This document shows positions 53,706 through 64,000 of a stretch of DNA of 64,000 nt, one piece after another. The notes under the pieces are model-generated. The model saw only the letters and a list, made by a program, of their open reading frames with translations, searched no databases and had not been told where the DNA came from. The first letter of the stretch is position 1, and each line of letters opens with the position of its first letter. A program made the translations under genes and the position numbers. Origin of the DNA: Cerasicoccus sp. TK19100 (lineage in GTDB: Bacteria; Verrucomicrobiota; Verrucomicrobiia; Opitutales; Cerasicoccaceae); the NCBI RefSeq assembly GCF_027257155.1, contig NZ_JAPWDU010000003.1, positions 62,001 to 126,000 on the forward strand. The letters run 5' to 3'.

Positions 53706-53742
53706 AAACTGCGGCCGGGCCTGTGCTCGCCGCAGTTTTTTT
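53706..53742 (+). terminator. Rho-independent terminator after sodC
   Basis: AAACTGCGG and CCGCAGTTT form a 9-base stem 24 bases past the sodC stop, followed by a run of T. Confidence 0.85.
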
Positions 53743-53828
53743 GTGAATTGAGGTAGCGGGGATTCTGGTAGCGCGCGAACGTCCTGACGAGACCTCCATC
53801 CAAATTTGCGCATTCCGCCAATGGCCAA

Positions 53829-54518
53829 CTACGGATTGGGCAATTGCGCTTCGAAGTCTCTGAGTTTTTTGAGCAAGGAAGCCTCTTGTATTTCGGCATT
53901 CTCTGCTAGCTGCACCAAGTCTTCACCTATCTCTACAATCTCCAGACGAAGGCCTCCCTCGGGACTCCAGGTTTTTCCATAAATGAAGCCCATCGCCCAA
54001 ACCCACACCGAAAATTCATAATTACAACCATCGCTCCCCACAAGGACCTGACGCGGATAGCGTGTTTGTTGGACCATCCGCCCCCAGGAACGTTGAATAG
54101 CAACTGCGAGCTCGAAGCTGATCTCGCGATCCACCCGAATAACTTCCAGTGATTCGAGCTCACCCGGGTCGTCATTGCGAGGCATAGCACTCCAAATACT
54201 TTTGTTAGCTCTCGTCAGTGTTAAGTGATACAGGCGATCCTTATCCTTAACGAACCGATGATCCTTTCCAATGTCAGCAGGGGCAACCGCTGCATCCACC
54301 GAGACACTATACTCAGCCTGAAAGGATGGCTTCACTAGAAATCGCCCGTATTTTCCCTCTGTGACAACGAGCATGTCTCGAACCAGTTGGTCATATTGGG
54401 AAGCCGGATACCTCAACGGCGTCAGGTGGTCCGGAAATTCGCCCATCTGGCACCGGTAGAACTCCTGCGCTTGGGCATCTAGTGACAGCATTACCAATAG
54501 GAATAAGACATATTTCAT
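53829..54518 (-). CDS. Secreted protein of unknown function
   Basis: 229 residues with a signal peptide (MKYVLFLLVMLSLDAQA). The mature part starts QEFYRCQMGEFPDHLTPLRY and ends in a helical, charged tail. Two Cys (in YRCQMG and DGCNYEF) could form a disulfide. I recognise no family. Its GC is lower than that of the flanking genes, as is the intergenic region to its right, so this small block may be a recent insertion. It converges with sodC across the terminator. Confidence 0.6.
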   Translation of the reverse strand: MKYVLFLLVMLSLDAQAQEFYRCQMGEFPDHLTPLRYPASQYDQLVRDMLVVTEGKYGRFLVKPSFQAEYSVSVDAAVAPADIGKDHRFVKDKDRLYHLTLTRANKSIWSAMPRNDDPGELESLEVIRVDREISFELAVAIQRSWGRMVQQTRYPRQVLVGSDGCNYEFSVWVWAMGFIYGKTWSPEGGLRLEIVEIGEDLVQLAENAEIQEASLLKKLRDFEAQLPNP

Positions 54519-57064
<2,546 letters not shown>

Positions 57065-57090
57065 GCGCGTCACTGAAGTTCATTTAAACA

Positions 57091-57125
57091 AAAGGCCGTC
57101 CCGTTGCGGGGCGGCCTTTTTGTTT
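57091..57125 (+). terminator. Rho-independent terminator after icd
   Basis: GGCCGTCCCG-TTG-CGGGGCGGCC has a 10-base stem with one G-U pair, followed by TTTTTGTTTG. Confidence 0.9.
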
Positions 57126-57349
57126 GTCGTGCCCCGTGCCATCAGACTAATTGCCTATGGCTTAGTTGTTGGTGTTCGGAACCAAGCTAATCGAAGTAAA
57201 AGAACCATCGTAAAACGACGATCGAGACGGGCAAGCAGCGCTGGTCGCCAGGGCGCACTTTAGCGTGGCATTGAATAGGTTTAGGAAATTTGGCGGGCTT
57301 TTCATTTGCCTGGATTTCCACGGCGGCGAGATACTGATGGATGCTTGTT

Positions 57350-58519
57350 ATGCCAATCAATCAAATCATCCGCGACCCGAAGTCTCTGGAACTGGCCCAG
57401 AAAAACATCGACGCTGGCGACCCCGATACGCTGGCCCAATTGGAAAACCTGCGCGCCGCCGCCGAGGATACGTTGCGCAAGGAGCCGATGACGATCGTCA
57501 ACAAGGCGCTCACCCCGCCCAGTGGCGACAAGCATGACTACATGAGCGTCGGCCCCTACTGGTGGCCCAACCCCGACACCGCCGACGGCTTCCCCTATGT
57601 GGTCCGCGATGGCGAGAAAAACCCCGAGGCCGACCGGACTGATCGCCCGATTATGCGAGACGCGGTCGAGAGTGTAGAAATTCTTTCGACGGCGTGGCTG
57701 TTCCTGAAGGAGCCGCGCTATAGCGAACATGCAGGCTTGATCCTGCGCACGTTCTTCCTCGACGCCACCACCCGGATGAACCCCAACCTGAACTTCGGCC
57801 AGGCGATTCCGGGCAAATGCGACGGCCGCGACATCGGCATCATCGAAAGCCGCATCTTTGCGCTGTCGCTGGTCGACTCCCTCCTCCTGCTCAAAGGCGC
57901 GCCCGGCGTGAACGAAGACGACATCCACGGCATGAAAACGTGGATCGCCGACTTCCTTGACTGGCTGTTGACCAGCCCCAACGGCATCGGCGAATCCAGC
58001 AAACGCAACAACCACGGCACCGCTTACGATGTGCAAATCGCCGCGCTCGCGCTTTACGTGGGCGAGGTGGACCTTGCCCGCAAGACGCTCTGTGAAGCCC
58101 GCGAACGGCGCATTAAACCGCAGCTAGAACCGGACGGCAGCCAACCACACGAGCTGGGCCGCACCCGCGCCCTCAGCTACTCGACCATGAATTTGCGCCT
58201 CTACTGCGCCCTGGCCCAAATGGGGGACAAGCAAGGCATCGACCTTTGGAACTACCGCGATGAAGAAGGCCGCAACATACGGGCAGCGTTCGACTTCCTG
58301 ATCCCATTTTGGCTTCAGCAAAAAGAGCTGCCGTATGCGCAGATAACTCCCTTTGACTACACACATGCCGAACGCCTCCTGCGCATGGCGGCCGGCGCTT
58401 ACGCCGCCACCGAATATGAGGCGGCGGCGGAGCAGGTAAACCGGTTTACCGATTACCAAAACCCGGGTGAGCCGGAGCCCAGCTGGCCCCTGCTGCTGCA
58501 CCCGCGGCGGTATCGTTAG
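57350..58519 (+). CDS. Alginate-lyase-family protein (PF05426-like)
   Basis: About 390 residues of alpha/alpha toroid. MSVGPYWWPNPDTADG and RNNHGTAYDVQ are marks of the alginate_lyase family; the Asn-His pair and a nearby Tyr fit the lyase mechanism used by PL5- and PL38-type enzymes. It likely cleaves uronic-acid chains by beta-elimination. No signal peptide is seen. The ATG at 57350 is chosen; one at 57341 adds three residues. It converges with, and shares 4 bases with, the SGNH hydrolase gene (stop codons interlock as TTAG). Confidence 0.8.
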   Translation: MPINQIIRDPKSLELAQKNIDAGDPDTLAQLENLRAAAEDTLRKEPMTIVNKALTPPSGDKHDYMSVGPYWWPNPDTADGFPYVVRDGEKNPEADRTDRPIMRDAVESVEILSTAWLFLKEPRYSEHAGLILRTFFLDATTRMNPNLNFGQAIPGKCDGRDIGIIESRIFALSLVDSLLLLKGAPGVNEDDIHGMKTWIADFLDWLLTSPNGIGESSKRNNHGTAYDVQIAALALYVGEVDLARKTLCEARERRIKPQLEPDGSQPHELGRTRALSYSTMNLRLYCALAQMGDKQGIDLWNYRDEEGRNIRAAFDFLIPFWLQQKELPYAQITPFDYTHAERLLRMAAGAYAATEYEAAAEQVNRFTDYQNPGEPEPSWPLLLHPRRYR

Positions 58520-59466
58520 CTTTCGCTTTCGGCGACCAGCGTTTCGTGGGCGACTTCGCGCAACGAGGCGGCTTGGGCTTCGCTGAGTGATTTCGGCTTG
58601 TAGGTGACGCTGTTGGCGTCGTGCCCGGTAAAGAATTCAAACCAAACCAGTGCGCCGAGGTATTCGCCAGCGGTGTTGGCGTGGAAGCCGTCGCTGCCGA
58701 TGTACCATTCGCCGTCCTTCTTCTTCTTCCAGGAGTAATCACTGTTGAGGCTCTTAGGGCTGTTGGGCAGGTTGTCTTTGTCCTCCGGGTAAGTCAGGCT
58801 GTGGTTCTTCGGGTCAAAGCCGTCGGGCTGCAGATTCCACATTTCGGTGGCGCGGGCATTCTGAAAGCTGGTGCCCACCGGGATGATGCGCAGGCCATAC
58901 TCGGCACCGATCTTGGCGTAGTTGGCGTGGAGCTTGGTATACATTTCGTCGGGATCGAGCTTCCAGTCCTTGGCGCGGTAGCTGTTGACGCTGTGCGACC
59001 AGGTTTCGTGGATGACGATCTCTGCCTCCGGGCGATACTTGCGCACGTAGTCGATGAGTTCCTTGGCGTAGGGGTAGAAAGTTTCTTCCTTGTAGCTCTT
59101 GGTGCTGACCTGCTGGATCGTGATGTAGTCCCACTCTTCGGCGAGGAGGATTTCCTTGAGCGAGGCACCGCTTTTAACTTTCTTGGAATTGAGCTGGTAG
59201 TCGTATTTCTTGCCCTTCTCGGGGTCAGCTTCGTGCTCCTTGGCGAGGTTAACATGCTTATCCAGCGGGCAACCACCGATACCGGCCACGGCAACATCGG
59301 CATCGACGCCGGGCGTGCTCTCGCAGATGTCGTCCAGGTACTTGACGGCGTTAAACGTGAAGCTGTTGCCAATGCCGAGGATCTTAACCTTCTCGGTGTC
59401 GGCTGAAAGCCCCGTGGCAAACAGCAATACAAATGTGAGGATTTTAACGAGGGTAATCGCTTTCAT
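58516..59466 (-). CDS. Secreted SGNH/GDSL-like hydrolase (DUF4886-like)
   Basis: About 316 residues with a signal peptide (MKAITLVKILTFVLLFATGLSA). VKILGIGNSFTFNAVKYLDD carries the nucleophile Ser of the SGNH block I, IQQVSTKS is near block III, and GSDGFHANTAGEYLGALVW supplies the Asp-x-x-His of block V. Such enzymes remove acyl groups from glycans. It may de-esterify a polysaccharide outside the cell. It is tail-to-tail with the alginate-lyase-like gene, and both may belong to one glycan pathway although transcribed separately. Confidence 0.82.
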   Translation of the reverse strand: MKAITLVKILTFVLLFATGLSADTEKVKILGIGNSFTFNAVKYLDDICESTPGVDADVAVAGIGGCPLDKHVNLAKEHEADPEKGKKYDYQLNSKKVKSGASLKEILLAEEWDYITIQQVSTKSYKEETFYPYAKELIDYVRKYRPEAEIVIHETWSHSVNSYRAKDWKLDPDEMYTKLHANYAKIGAEYGLRIIPVGTSFQNARATEMWNLQPDGFDPKNHSLTYPEDKDNLPNSPKSLNSDYSWKKKKDGEWYIGSDGFHANTAGEYLGALVWFEFFTGHDANSVTYKPKSLSEAQAASLREVAHETLVAESES

Positions 59467-59583
59467 AACGAGCAAGTTTGCCAGCGATCAGCAGGCAAAG
59501 GCAAGTTTTGGCTGAGGTGAATCTGTATAGTTAAAAACCAAGCTTGCACGCTCGATAAGGTTTGGTGTTGCTAGAAGATCACT

Positions 59584-60873
59584 ATGCCGACCTATGCCGA
59601 GACCCAGGAGTATCTCTTTTCACTGCGCAATCGCGGGGCAAAGCTGGGCGTGGAGCGCATGGAGCGCTTTAACTACGCGCTGGGTCGGCCAGACAAGCAT
59701 TACCCGATCATCCACGTAGCCGGCACCAATGGCAAAGGCTCCGTGTGCGCCATGCTGGAGGCGATGTATCGCCGTGCGGGCTACAAAACGGGGCTCTTCA
59801 CCTCGCCGCACCTCGTCCGCCTGGGCGAGCGCGTGCAGGTAAACCGCCAGCCGCTGACCGACGCACAAATCGTCCACTACACGGAAAAACTCCGCGCCAC
59901 CGCCGAGCGCCTGGCCGAGTTTGACCCCGAGGCGCACCCGACGTTCTTCGAGTTCATGACGGCCATGGCATTCCTGCATTTTGCTGAAGAAAAAGTAGAC
60001 GTCGTAATCCTCGAAACCGGCCTGGGCGGACGCCTGGACTCGACCAATGTCATCATCCCGCGCGTGAGCGTGATCACCTCGGTCAGCTTCGACCACATGG
60101 ACCAGTTGGGCGACACGCTTACGAAAATCGCCGGGGAAAAGGCGGGCATTCTCAAACCCAATGGCAACCTCGTCCTCGGTCGCCTACCCGAAGAGGCCGA
60201 AGTGGAAATCCGCCGCAAGGCCGACTCCCTCCGCTGCGGCGTGACGACCGTCACCGATGTGTTCGAGGACGATATCGAGCGCTACCCGGAGACCAATCTC
60301 GTCGGCGAGCACCAACGGATCAATGCCGCCGTTGCCCTGCTGGCCATGTGCCACGCCGGGCAAGACCTGGCCGTCAGTGATGAGGTCGCCCGCGCTGCCC
60401 TAATGGACGTTGACTGGGCTGGCCGCTGGCAAAAGATCACCCTGCGCGACGGCCGCACACTCATCCTCGACGCCACCCACAACCCGGAAGGCTGCGAGGC
60501 GCTGGACAAAAATTTGGCCCGCCTGATCGACGAAACCGGCCGCAAGCCGGTCATCATCTGTGGCACATTGGGCGAGGCCCGTGCCCGCGCACTGATGGCC
60601 GTCGTCACCCAACGCGCGAAAGACATCTGGCTCGTCCAGCCCGATCAGCCCCGCGCATGCACCCAAAGCGAGCTCCGCGCACTGGCGGTGGGTAAGTTCA
60701 CCGGCGGTCTCGAGGACGCCAGCGTCTCCGCGCTTTTCCCCGAACCCGGTGTCTGCCGCGCCGGCAACGAGGGCGATGTCATCGTCGCCACGGGTTCGAT
60801 CTACCTCCTCGGCGAAATTCTCACCCGCCTGGAGGAACAAACCAGCGAAGCGGGCTTACAGGATAAGCTCTGA
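59584..60873 (+). CDS. folC: Folylpolyglutamate synthase/dihydrofolate synthase
   Basis: 429 residues, the usual length. HVAGTNGKGSVCAMLEAMYR is the ATP-binding P-loop, ILETGLGGRLDSTN the folate- and metal-binding region, and ILDATHNPEGCEAL the C-terminal glutamate-ligase motif. It adds glutamate to dihydropteroate or folates in the cytoplasm. The lpt operon begins about 110 bases downstream, separated by two hairpins, so it is probably transcribed on its own. Confidence 0.94.
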   Translation: MPTYAETQEYLFSLRNRGAKLGVERMERFNYALGRPDKHYPIIHVAGTNGKGSVCAMLEAMYRRAGYKTGLFTSPHLVRLGERVQVNRQPLTDAQIVHYTEKLRATAERLAEFDPEAHPTFFEFMTAMAFLHFAEEKVDVVILETGLGGRLDSTNVIIPRVSVITSVSFDHMDQLGDTLTKIAGEKAGILKPNGNLVLGRLPEEAEVEIRRKADSLRCGVTTVTDVFEDDIERYPETNLVGEHQRINAAVALLAMCHAGQDLAVSDEVARAALMDVDWAGRWQKITLRDGRTLILDATHNPEGCEALDKNLARLIDETGRKPVIICGTLGEARARALMAVVTQRAKDIWLVQPDQPRACTQSELRALAVGKFTGGLEDASVSALFPEPGVCRAGNEGDVIVATGSIYLLGEILTRLEEQTSEAGLQDKL

Positions 60874-60915
60874 GCAACGTGCCGTTGCATCCATAGATTT
60901 TTGCTAAGCAAAAAT
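60874..60915 (+). terminator. Two stem-loops after folC
   Basis: GCAACG-TGC-CGTTGC at 60874-60888 begins directly after the stop codon. An AT-rich hairpin, ATTTTTGC-TAA-GCAAAAAT, follows at 60897-60915. Confidence 0.55.
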
Positions 60916-60986
60916 AGCCGTGAGGCAATTTTCGGAGCTATGTTTTACCTCGACCCCATCGCACGTTCGTCACTTTAATTAGCACC

Positions 60987-61421
60987 GTGAAACACACATG
61001 GCTCATTTGGTTCCTCTTGCCCCTCCTGCTGGGCGGGCAATCGCGCACGCATATTGGCGCGCCAATTGAGAACTTCCGCCTGCCTTCGTTTGGCGAGGAC
61101 GGTAACCGCATTTGGGACCTGCGTGGCGACAAGGGCCTGTATCTCGAAAACGGGGAGATCGAAGTCGAGCGTATGATCCTGCGCACTTTCTCCCCCGGCA
61201 ACCCCAAGGACGCCGACCTGACCATTGAAAGCCCCAAGGCGCGCATTTATCCGGAAGAAAACCGTGCCGCCGGTCCGGGCTATCTTTTCCTGGAGGCCAG
61301 TGACGGCAGCTTCGCCATCGTCGGGCGCAACTGGCAGTGGTTCAACGATGAGCAGAAAATCGTGATTGGCGAAGAAGCCCGTGTAACCTTTAAACAAGCC
61401 ATTGGAAGCATTTTGGAATGA
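60987..61421 (+). CDS. LptC-like LPS export protein
   Basis: 144 residues with a GTG start. An N-terminal hydrophobic segment (WLIWFLLPLLLGG) is followed by beta-strands (NRIWDLRGDKGLYLENGEIE, ARIYPEENRAAGPGYLF) of the LptC/OstA beta-taco type. LptC links the LptB2FG transporter to the LptA bridge. Similarity is modest and rests mostly on position: it overlaps lptA as ATGA, and lptB follows. It is shorter than E. coli LptC (191 residues). Confidence 0.72.
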   Translation: MKHTWLIWFLLPLLLGGQSRTHIGAPIENFRLPSFGEDGNRIWDLRGDKGLYLENGEIEVERMILRTFSPGNPKDADLTIESPKARIYPEENRAAGPGYLFLEASDGSFAIVGRNWQWFNDEQKIVIGEEARVTFKQAIGSILE

Positions 61422-61999
61422 AGCACTTTATTCAAACCCTGGCCCTGCTGGCGCTCCTTGCCACCCAAGCCTTCGGACAACAGGCCACCACCGAGCTCCC
61501 CGCTCAAAACACCGTCATCACCAGTGACAATCTGGAGCTGGTCGGCGGCGATAGCGAGAACCGCTTTTTCTTCACCGGCAACGTGAAGATCACCGGCACC
61601 AACATGCTCGCCACGTGTGACGAGATGGAAGTCATCGCCGCGCGCTCCGGTTCCACGGAGAAGACGGTGGGCGAAATGGGCGCAATCGAATCCATCATCA
61701 TGATGGGCAATGTCGTCATCGAGCAGTCCGGGCGCAAAGCTACCGGCGGCCGGGCCGAAATCCTGCCCAACGACGACAAGGTGATCCTTTCCGAAGGCCC
61801 GCGCGTGGAAGACAGCCGCGGCGTCGTCAGCGGCTGGAAAATGATTCTCCACAAGGGCGAGCGCAAGGTGGAGGTCTTATCCGACCCGAATGCCACCGGC
61901 GAAAGCGGCCGCACCCGCGTGCAATTGCCCGGCTTTAAGGACCTCGGCTACGACGACCCGGAAACCAGTTTCCGCAACCCCGGGAGCAACAGCCAGTAA
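61418..61999 (+). CDS. lptA: LptA-like periplasmic LPS-transport protein (OstA domain)
   Basis: 193 residues with a signal peptide (MKHFIQTLALLALLATQAFG). The OstA-like beta-taco repeats (VITSDNLELVGGDSENRFFF, GNVKITGTNMLATCDEMEV, GNVVIEQSGRKATGGRAEIL) bind LPS and carry it across the periplasm. Overlap with both neighbours (ATGA with the lptC-like gene and TAATG with lptB) shows tight translational coupling. Confidence 0.85.
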   Translation: MKHFIQTLALLALLATQAFGQQATTELPAQNTVITSDNLELVGGDSENRFFFTGNVKITGTNMLATCDEMEVIAARSGSTEKTVGEMGAIESIIMMGNVVIEQSGRKATGGRAEILPNDDKVILSEGPRVEDSRGVVSGWKMILHKGERKVEVLSDPNATGESGRTRVQLPGFKDLGYDDPETSFRNPGSNSQ

Positions 62000-62763
62000 T
62001 GGACACCGTCGAAACCACGCCGGAAGTCGCCACCGAAGCGCAAACCATGATCCACAGCAAGGGCTTGGTGAAGGTTTACGGGAAGCGCGAGGTTGTTTCC
62101 GGCGTCGATCTAAACGTCAACTCCGGCGAGGTAGTCGGCCTGCTCGGGCCCAACGGCGCGGGTAAGACCACCACGTTTTACATGATCGTCGGCCTCGTCC
62201 CTGCCACACGCGGGCAGGTCTTTCTGGACGATCAAGACATCACCAAGCTGCCCATGTATCGCCGCGCGCGGCTGGGCTTGGGCTACCTGCCGCAGGAGGC
62301 CAGCGTCTTCCGCAAGCTTTCGGTGTATGACAACATTTTGGCCATCGTCCAGACGCTGAAAGTGCCCCGCAAGGAGCGCCACGACTACGTGATGGCTCAC
62401 CTGGAGGAGCTCGGTCTCGATCACCTGGCCAAGCAAAAGGCCTACACCCTTAGCGGCGGCGAGCGTCGCCGGTTGGAGATAACCCGCGCCATGGTTTCGC
62501 GCCCGCGCTTCATGCTGCTCGACGAGCCCTTTAGCGGCGTCGACCCCAAGAGCGTTGACGAGGTGCAGGACATCATCCTGGGCCTGAAGAGCAAAAACAT
62601 CGGCATCCTCATCACCGACCACAACGTCCGCGAAACCCTAAAGATCGTCGACCGTGCCTACCTCATCCACCAGGGCAAGGTTCTCTCCGAGGGCACCAGC
62701 GACTTCCTCGTCAACGACGAGAAAAGCCGCGAATACTACCTGGGCCGCGGGTTTACGCTGTAG
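61999..62763 (+). CDS. lptB: LPS export ABC transporter ATPase LptB
   Basis: 254 residues. The Walker A GPNGAGKTTTFYM, LPQEASVFRKLSV Q-loop, signature LSGGERRRLEITRAM, Walker B FMLLDEPFSGVDP and DHNVRETL switch are the marks of LptB. It powers LPS extraction with LptF and LptG, whose genes are not in the window. The gene presence implies an LPS-bearing outer membrane. It converges with the lipoprotein gene, only 4 bases apart. Confidence 0.95.
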   Translation: MDTVETTPEVATEAQTMIHSKGLVKVYGKREVVSGVDLNVNSGEVVGLLGPNGAGKTTTFYMIVGLVPATRGQVFLDDQDITKLPMYRRARLGLGYLPQEASVFRKLSVYDNILAIVQTLKVPRKERHDYVMAHLEELGLDHLAKQKAYTLSGGERRRLEITRAMVSRPRFMLLDEPFSGVDPKSVDEVQDIILGLKSKNIGILITDHNVRETLKIVDRAYLIHQGKVLSEGTSDFLVNDEKSREYYLGRGFTL

Positions 62764-62767
62764 TGCG

Positions 62768-63760
62768 TTAATATCCCGATGTATACATCGAGCGGCGCCG
62801 GTAGGTCCTTAATCCATCCGGCGAAGGCGCCGGGTAGTAGTAGTGTTGCCCATTGGCTATTCGCTGGTAGTGGTCCGGGGGCAATATTTCCAACTCAATC
62901 AACTTTTCGATGCCTTGCTTAAGCTTTTGCTCAGCCGCATCTTTATCCCCACGCTCATCGAGTATCTTGCTCCATCTTATATTGTAGTAGGCACCCCGCT
63001 TTTCGTCAGCCTGCGAGATGGCGGTTTCCATGGCTCGGTCTGATTCACCATAGCGTTGCATGGCATTGAGAATGCGCGCCTCGAAGTAATAATCGTAGTA
63101 CTGGAAATTTTCCGGTGCTATTTGCTGAACGGTAGCTAGGGCCTCCGGATATTGCTCCAGATCATAGTATTGGCCAGCGAGGTTACGGCGAATGATGTCC
63201 GGCCCAGGGTTCCAAAAATCAAGCAGCACCTTATACTGCTCCACCGAAGCCTTTTTGTATTTTGCCTCTTTGCCATCGGACGCCACCGTGGCAAAGGTCC
63301 ACACGACAAAAGGCTGGCTAGGATACTGTTTCGCCAATGCATAGAACTGCTCGAAGTCGGTATCGAAATCAGTGTTATTCATCATACGCACCGCGTACAG
63401 TGAGGAGCGCCCTTCAAGTGTATTTGGCAATGCTTTGCCAATAGTCAAGTAGAGCTTCTCGGCCTTCTCTTCCTTGCCATAAGCATTGTAGACCGTGGCC
63501 CGCAGGAAGATGGACCGGTAGTCAAAGTCGGTCAATTCTCCCTCCTCATGATCCTTGCTAAACTGGTTTAGCCAGCGGTTTACCGATTTTAGGTCGTTCG
63601 ACTGAATCGAAGACTCAAACCAAATATTATCATTCAGGTATCCCGGCGGTTCTTCGATCGGCTTGATCCCGCCCATCGGCTCCGCTTGGGGAATCGATGG
63701 CGAGTCGTCACAACCCCACATTAAACAAACCAGGAATATTAGGCTACATCTGATAATCAC
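62768..63760 (-). CDS. Lipoprotein with TPR-like helical repeats
   Basis: 330 residues. MIIRCSLIFLVCLMWGCDDS has a signal and lipobox ending in Cys17, so it is probably a lipid-anchored membrane protein. The rest is a series of helix pairs (such as NAYGKEEKAEKLYLTIGKAL and NLAGQYYDLEQYPEALATVQ) of TPR type, suited to protein binding. The C-terminus ends in YYYPAPSPDGLRTYRRRS. Lower GC than the lpt operon. The function is not known. Confidence 0.72.
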   Translation of the reverse strand: MIIRCSLIFLVCLMWGCDDSPSIPQAEPMGGIKPIEEPPGYLNDNIWFESSIQSNDLKSVNRWLNQFSKDHEEGELTDFDYRSIFLRATVYNAYGKEEKAEKLYLTIGKALPNTLEGRSSLYAVRMMNNTDFDTDFEQFYALAKQYPSQPFVVWTFATVASDGKEAKYKKASVEQYKVLLDFWNPGPDIIRRNLAGQYYDLEQYPEALATVQQIAPENFQYYDYYFEARILNAMQRYGESDRAMETAISQADEKRGAYYNIRWSKILDERGDKDAAEQKLKQGIEKLIELEILPPDHYQRIANGQHYYYPAPSPDGLRTYRRRSMYTSGY

Positions 63761-63829
63761 AAGGTTAGGAATCTACGACGCATGAAATCATGTCCAGAGA
63801 TAATCTCGTTTTCTGCTAAAACTTAATAA

Positions 63830-64000
63830 TCAGCGAGACTTCAATGACAACGTAGCGCATGGCTGACCTAACTTGGTTAGTTTTTTCTCCTTAACCATGC
63901 GGCCTAGCGGGCGACCTTCAGGATTTAGCCAACGCAGGTATTGCCAGCCTTGGACGAATGCGTCTAATCTTTTTGAAACCTGCCCGGGAAAGGCAGGTCT
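63830..64000 (-). CDS. Possible C-terminal end of a gene cut by the window edge
   Basis: A minus-strand frame is open from base 64000 for 56 codons to a TGA at 63830. The peptide includes RLDAFVQGWQYLRWLNPEGR and ends LGQPCATLSLKSR. It has ordinary coding character but no family is recognised. No upstream context is available, so it could also be chance. It would precede the lipoprotein gene by about 70 bases. Confidence 0.3.
   Translation of the reverse strand, partial: RPAFPGQVSKRLDAFVQGWQYLRWLNPEGRPLGRMVKEKKLTKLGQPCATLSLKSR

Noticed and set aside
57126-57349. Small gene between icd and the alginate-lyase-like gene
   Set aside because: The short frame there overlaps the lyase start in another frame and has no features.
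63978-63998. Terminator hairpin at the right edge (ACCTGCC...GGCAGGT)
   Set aside because: No T-run on either side and it may lie within the cut reading frame.

Overview
The window looks like a chromosome fragment of a marine Verrucomicrobiota bacterium, probably of the Opitutales/Puniceicoccales type. The signs are a PEP-CTERM protein, a giant prepilin-like protein resembling the Verru_Chthon cassette A family, several C-type sulfatases, GH172, GH42 and GH78-like enzymes, oversized PstC and PstA permeases, and a monomeric isocitrate dehydrogenase. The taxonomic call is inferred from family content, not from a marker gene.

Layout. (1) Positions 1 to about 29.2 kb form a glycan-degradation region with visibly lower GC than most of the rest. 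Almost all genes lie on the minus strand. From right to left they are: a tandem-duplicated secreted esterase-like protein, a PEP-CTERM protein, a second secreted esterase with Ig-like domains, a large secreted clan GH-A enzyme with CBM and PKD modules, a GH172 protein, a LacI regulator, a sulfatase, a lone plus-strand GH78-like rhamnosidase, the prepilin-like giant with a small partner, GH42, an alpha/beta hydrolase, another sulfatase, a small beta-rich secreted protein, and a glycoside hydrolase cut by the window edge. A palindrome of the form TTCAA-N4-TTGAA recurs in five intergenic regions of this cluster and is the best candidate for the LacI operator. (2) Positions 29.5-31.3 kb carry an isochorismatase-family hydrolase and a two-lobed aspartyl protease with a PDZ domain. 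(3) A tRNA-Ile2(CAU) gene at 31.34 kb marks the change to higher-GC core DNA. (4) Positions 31.5-49.5 kb hold dus, the complete phosphate operon pstS-pstC-pstA-pstB-phoU with a candidate Pho box, serS, a STAS protein, a tail-specific protease, glnE, an exported acetolactate decarboxylase and two secreted proteins of unknown function. (5) Positions 49.6-59.5 kb mix a second, smaller glycan group (heparinase/alginate-lyase-like protein, sulfatase, alginate-lyase-like protein, SGNH hydrolase) with sodC and icd. (6) Positions 59.6-62.8 kb hold folC and an lptC-lptA-lptB operon. A lipoprotein gene and a cut reading frame close the window.

How the parts may work together. Large multi-domain proteins with signal peptides would bind, deacylate and cut a polysaccharide outside the cytoplasm. 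The sulfatases, GH42, GH78, GH172 and both lyase-like proteins lack recognisable signal peptides and would finish the oligosaccharides inside the cell. The substrate is not settled by sequence alone: the enzymes suggest a sulfated, acylated heteroglycan with galactose and rhamnose or related sugars. No SusC/SusD pair, integrase, transposase or CRISPR array was seen.
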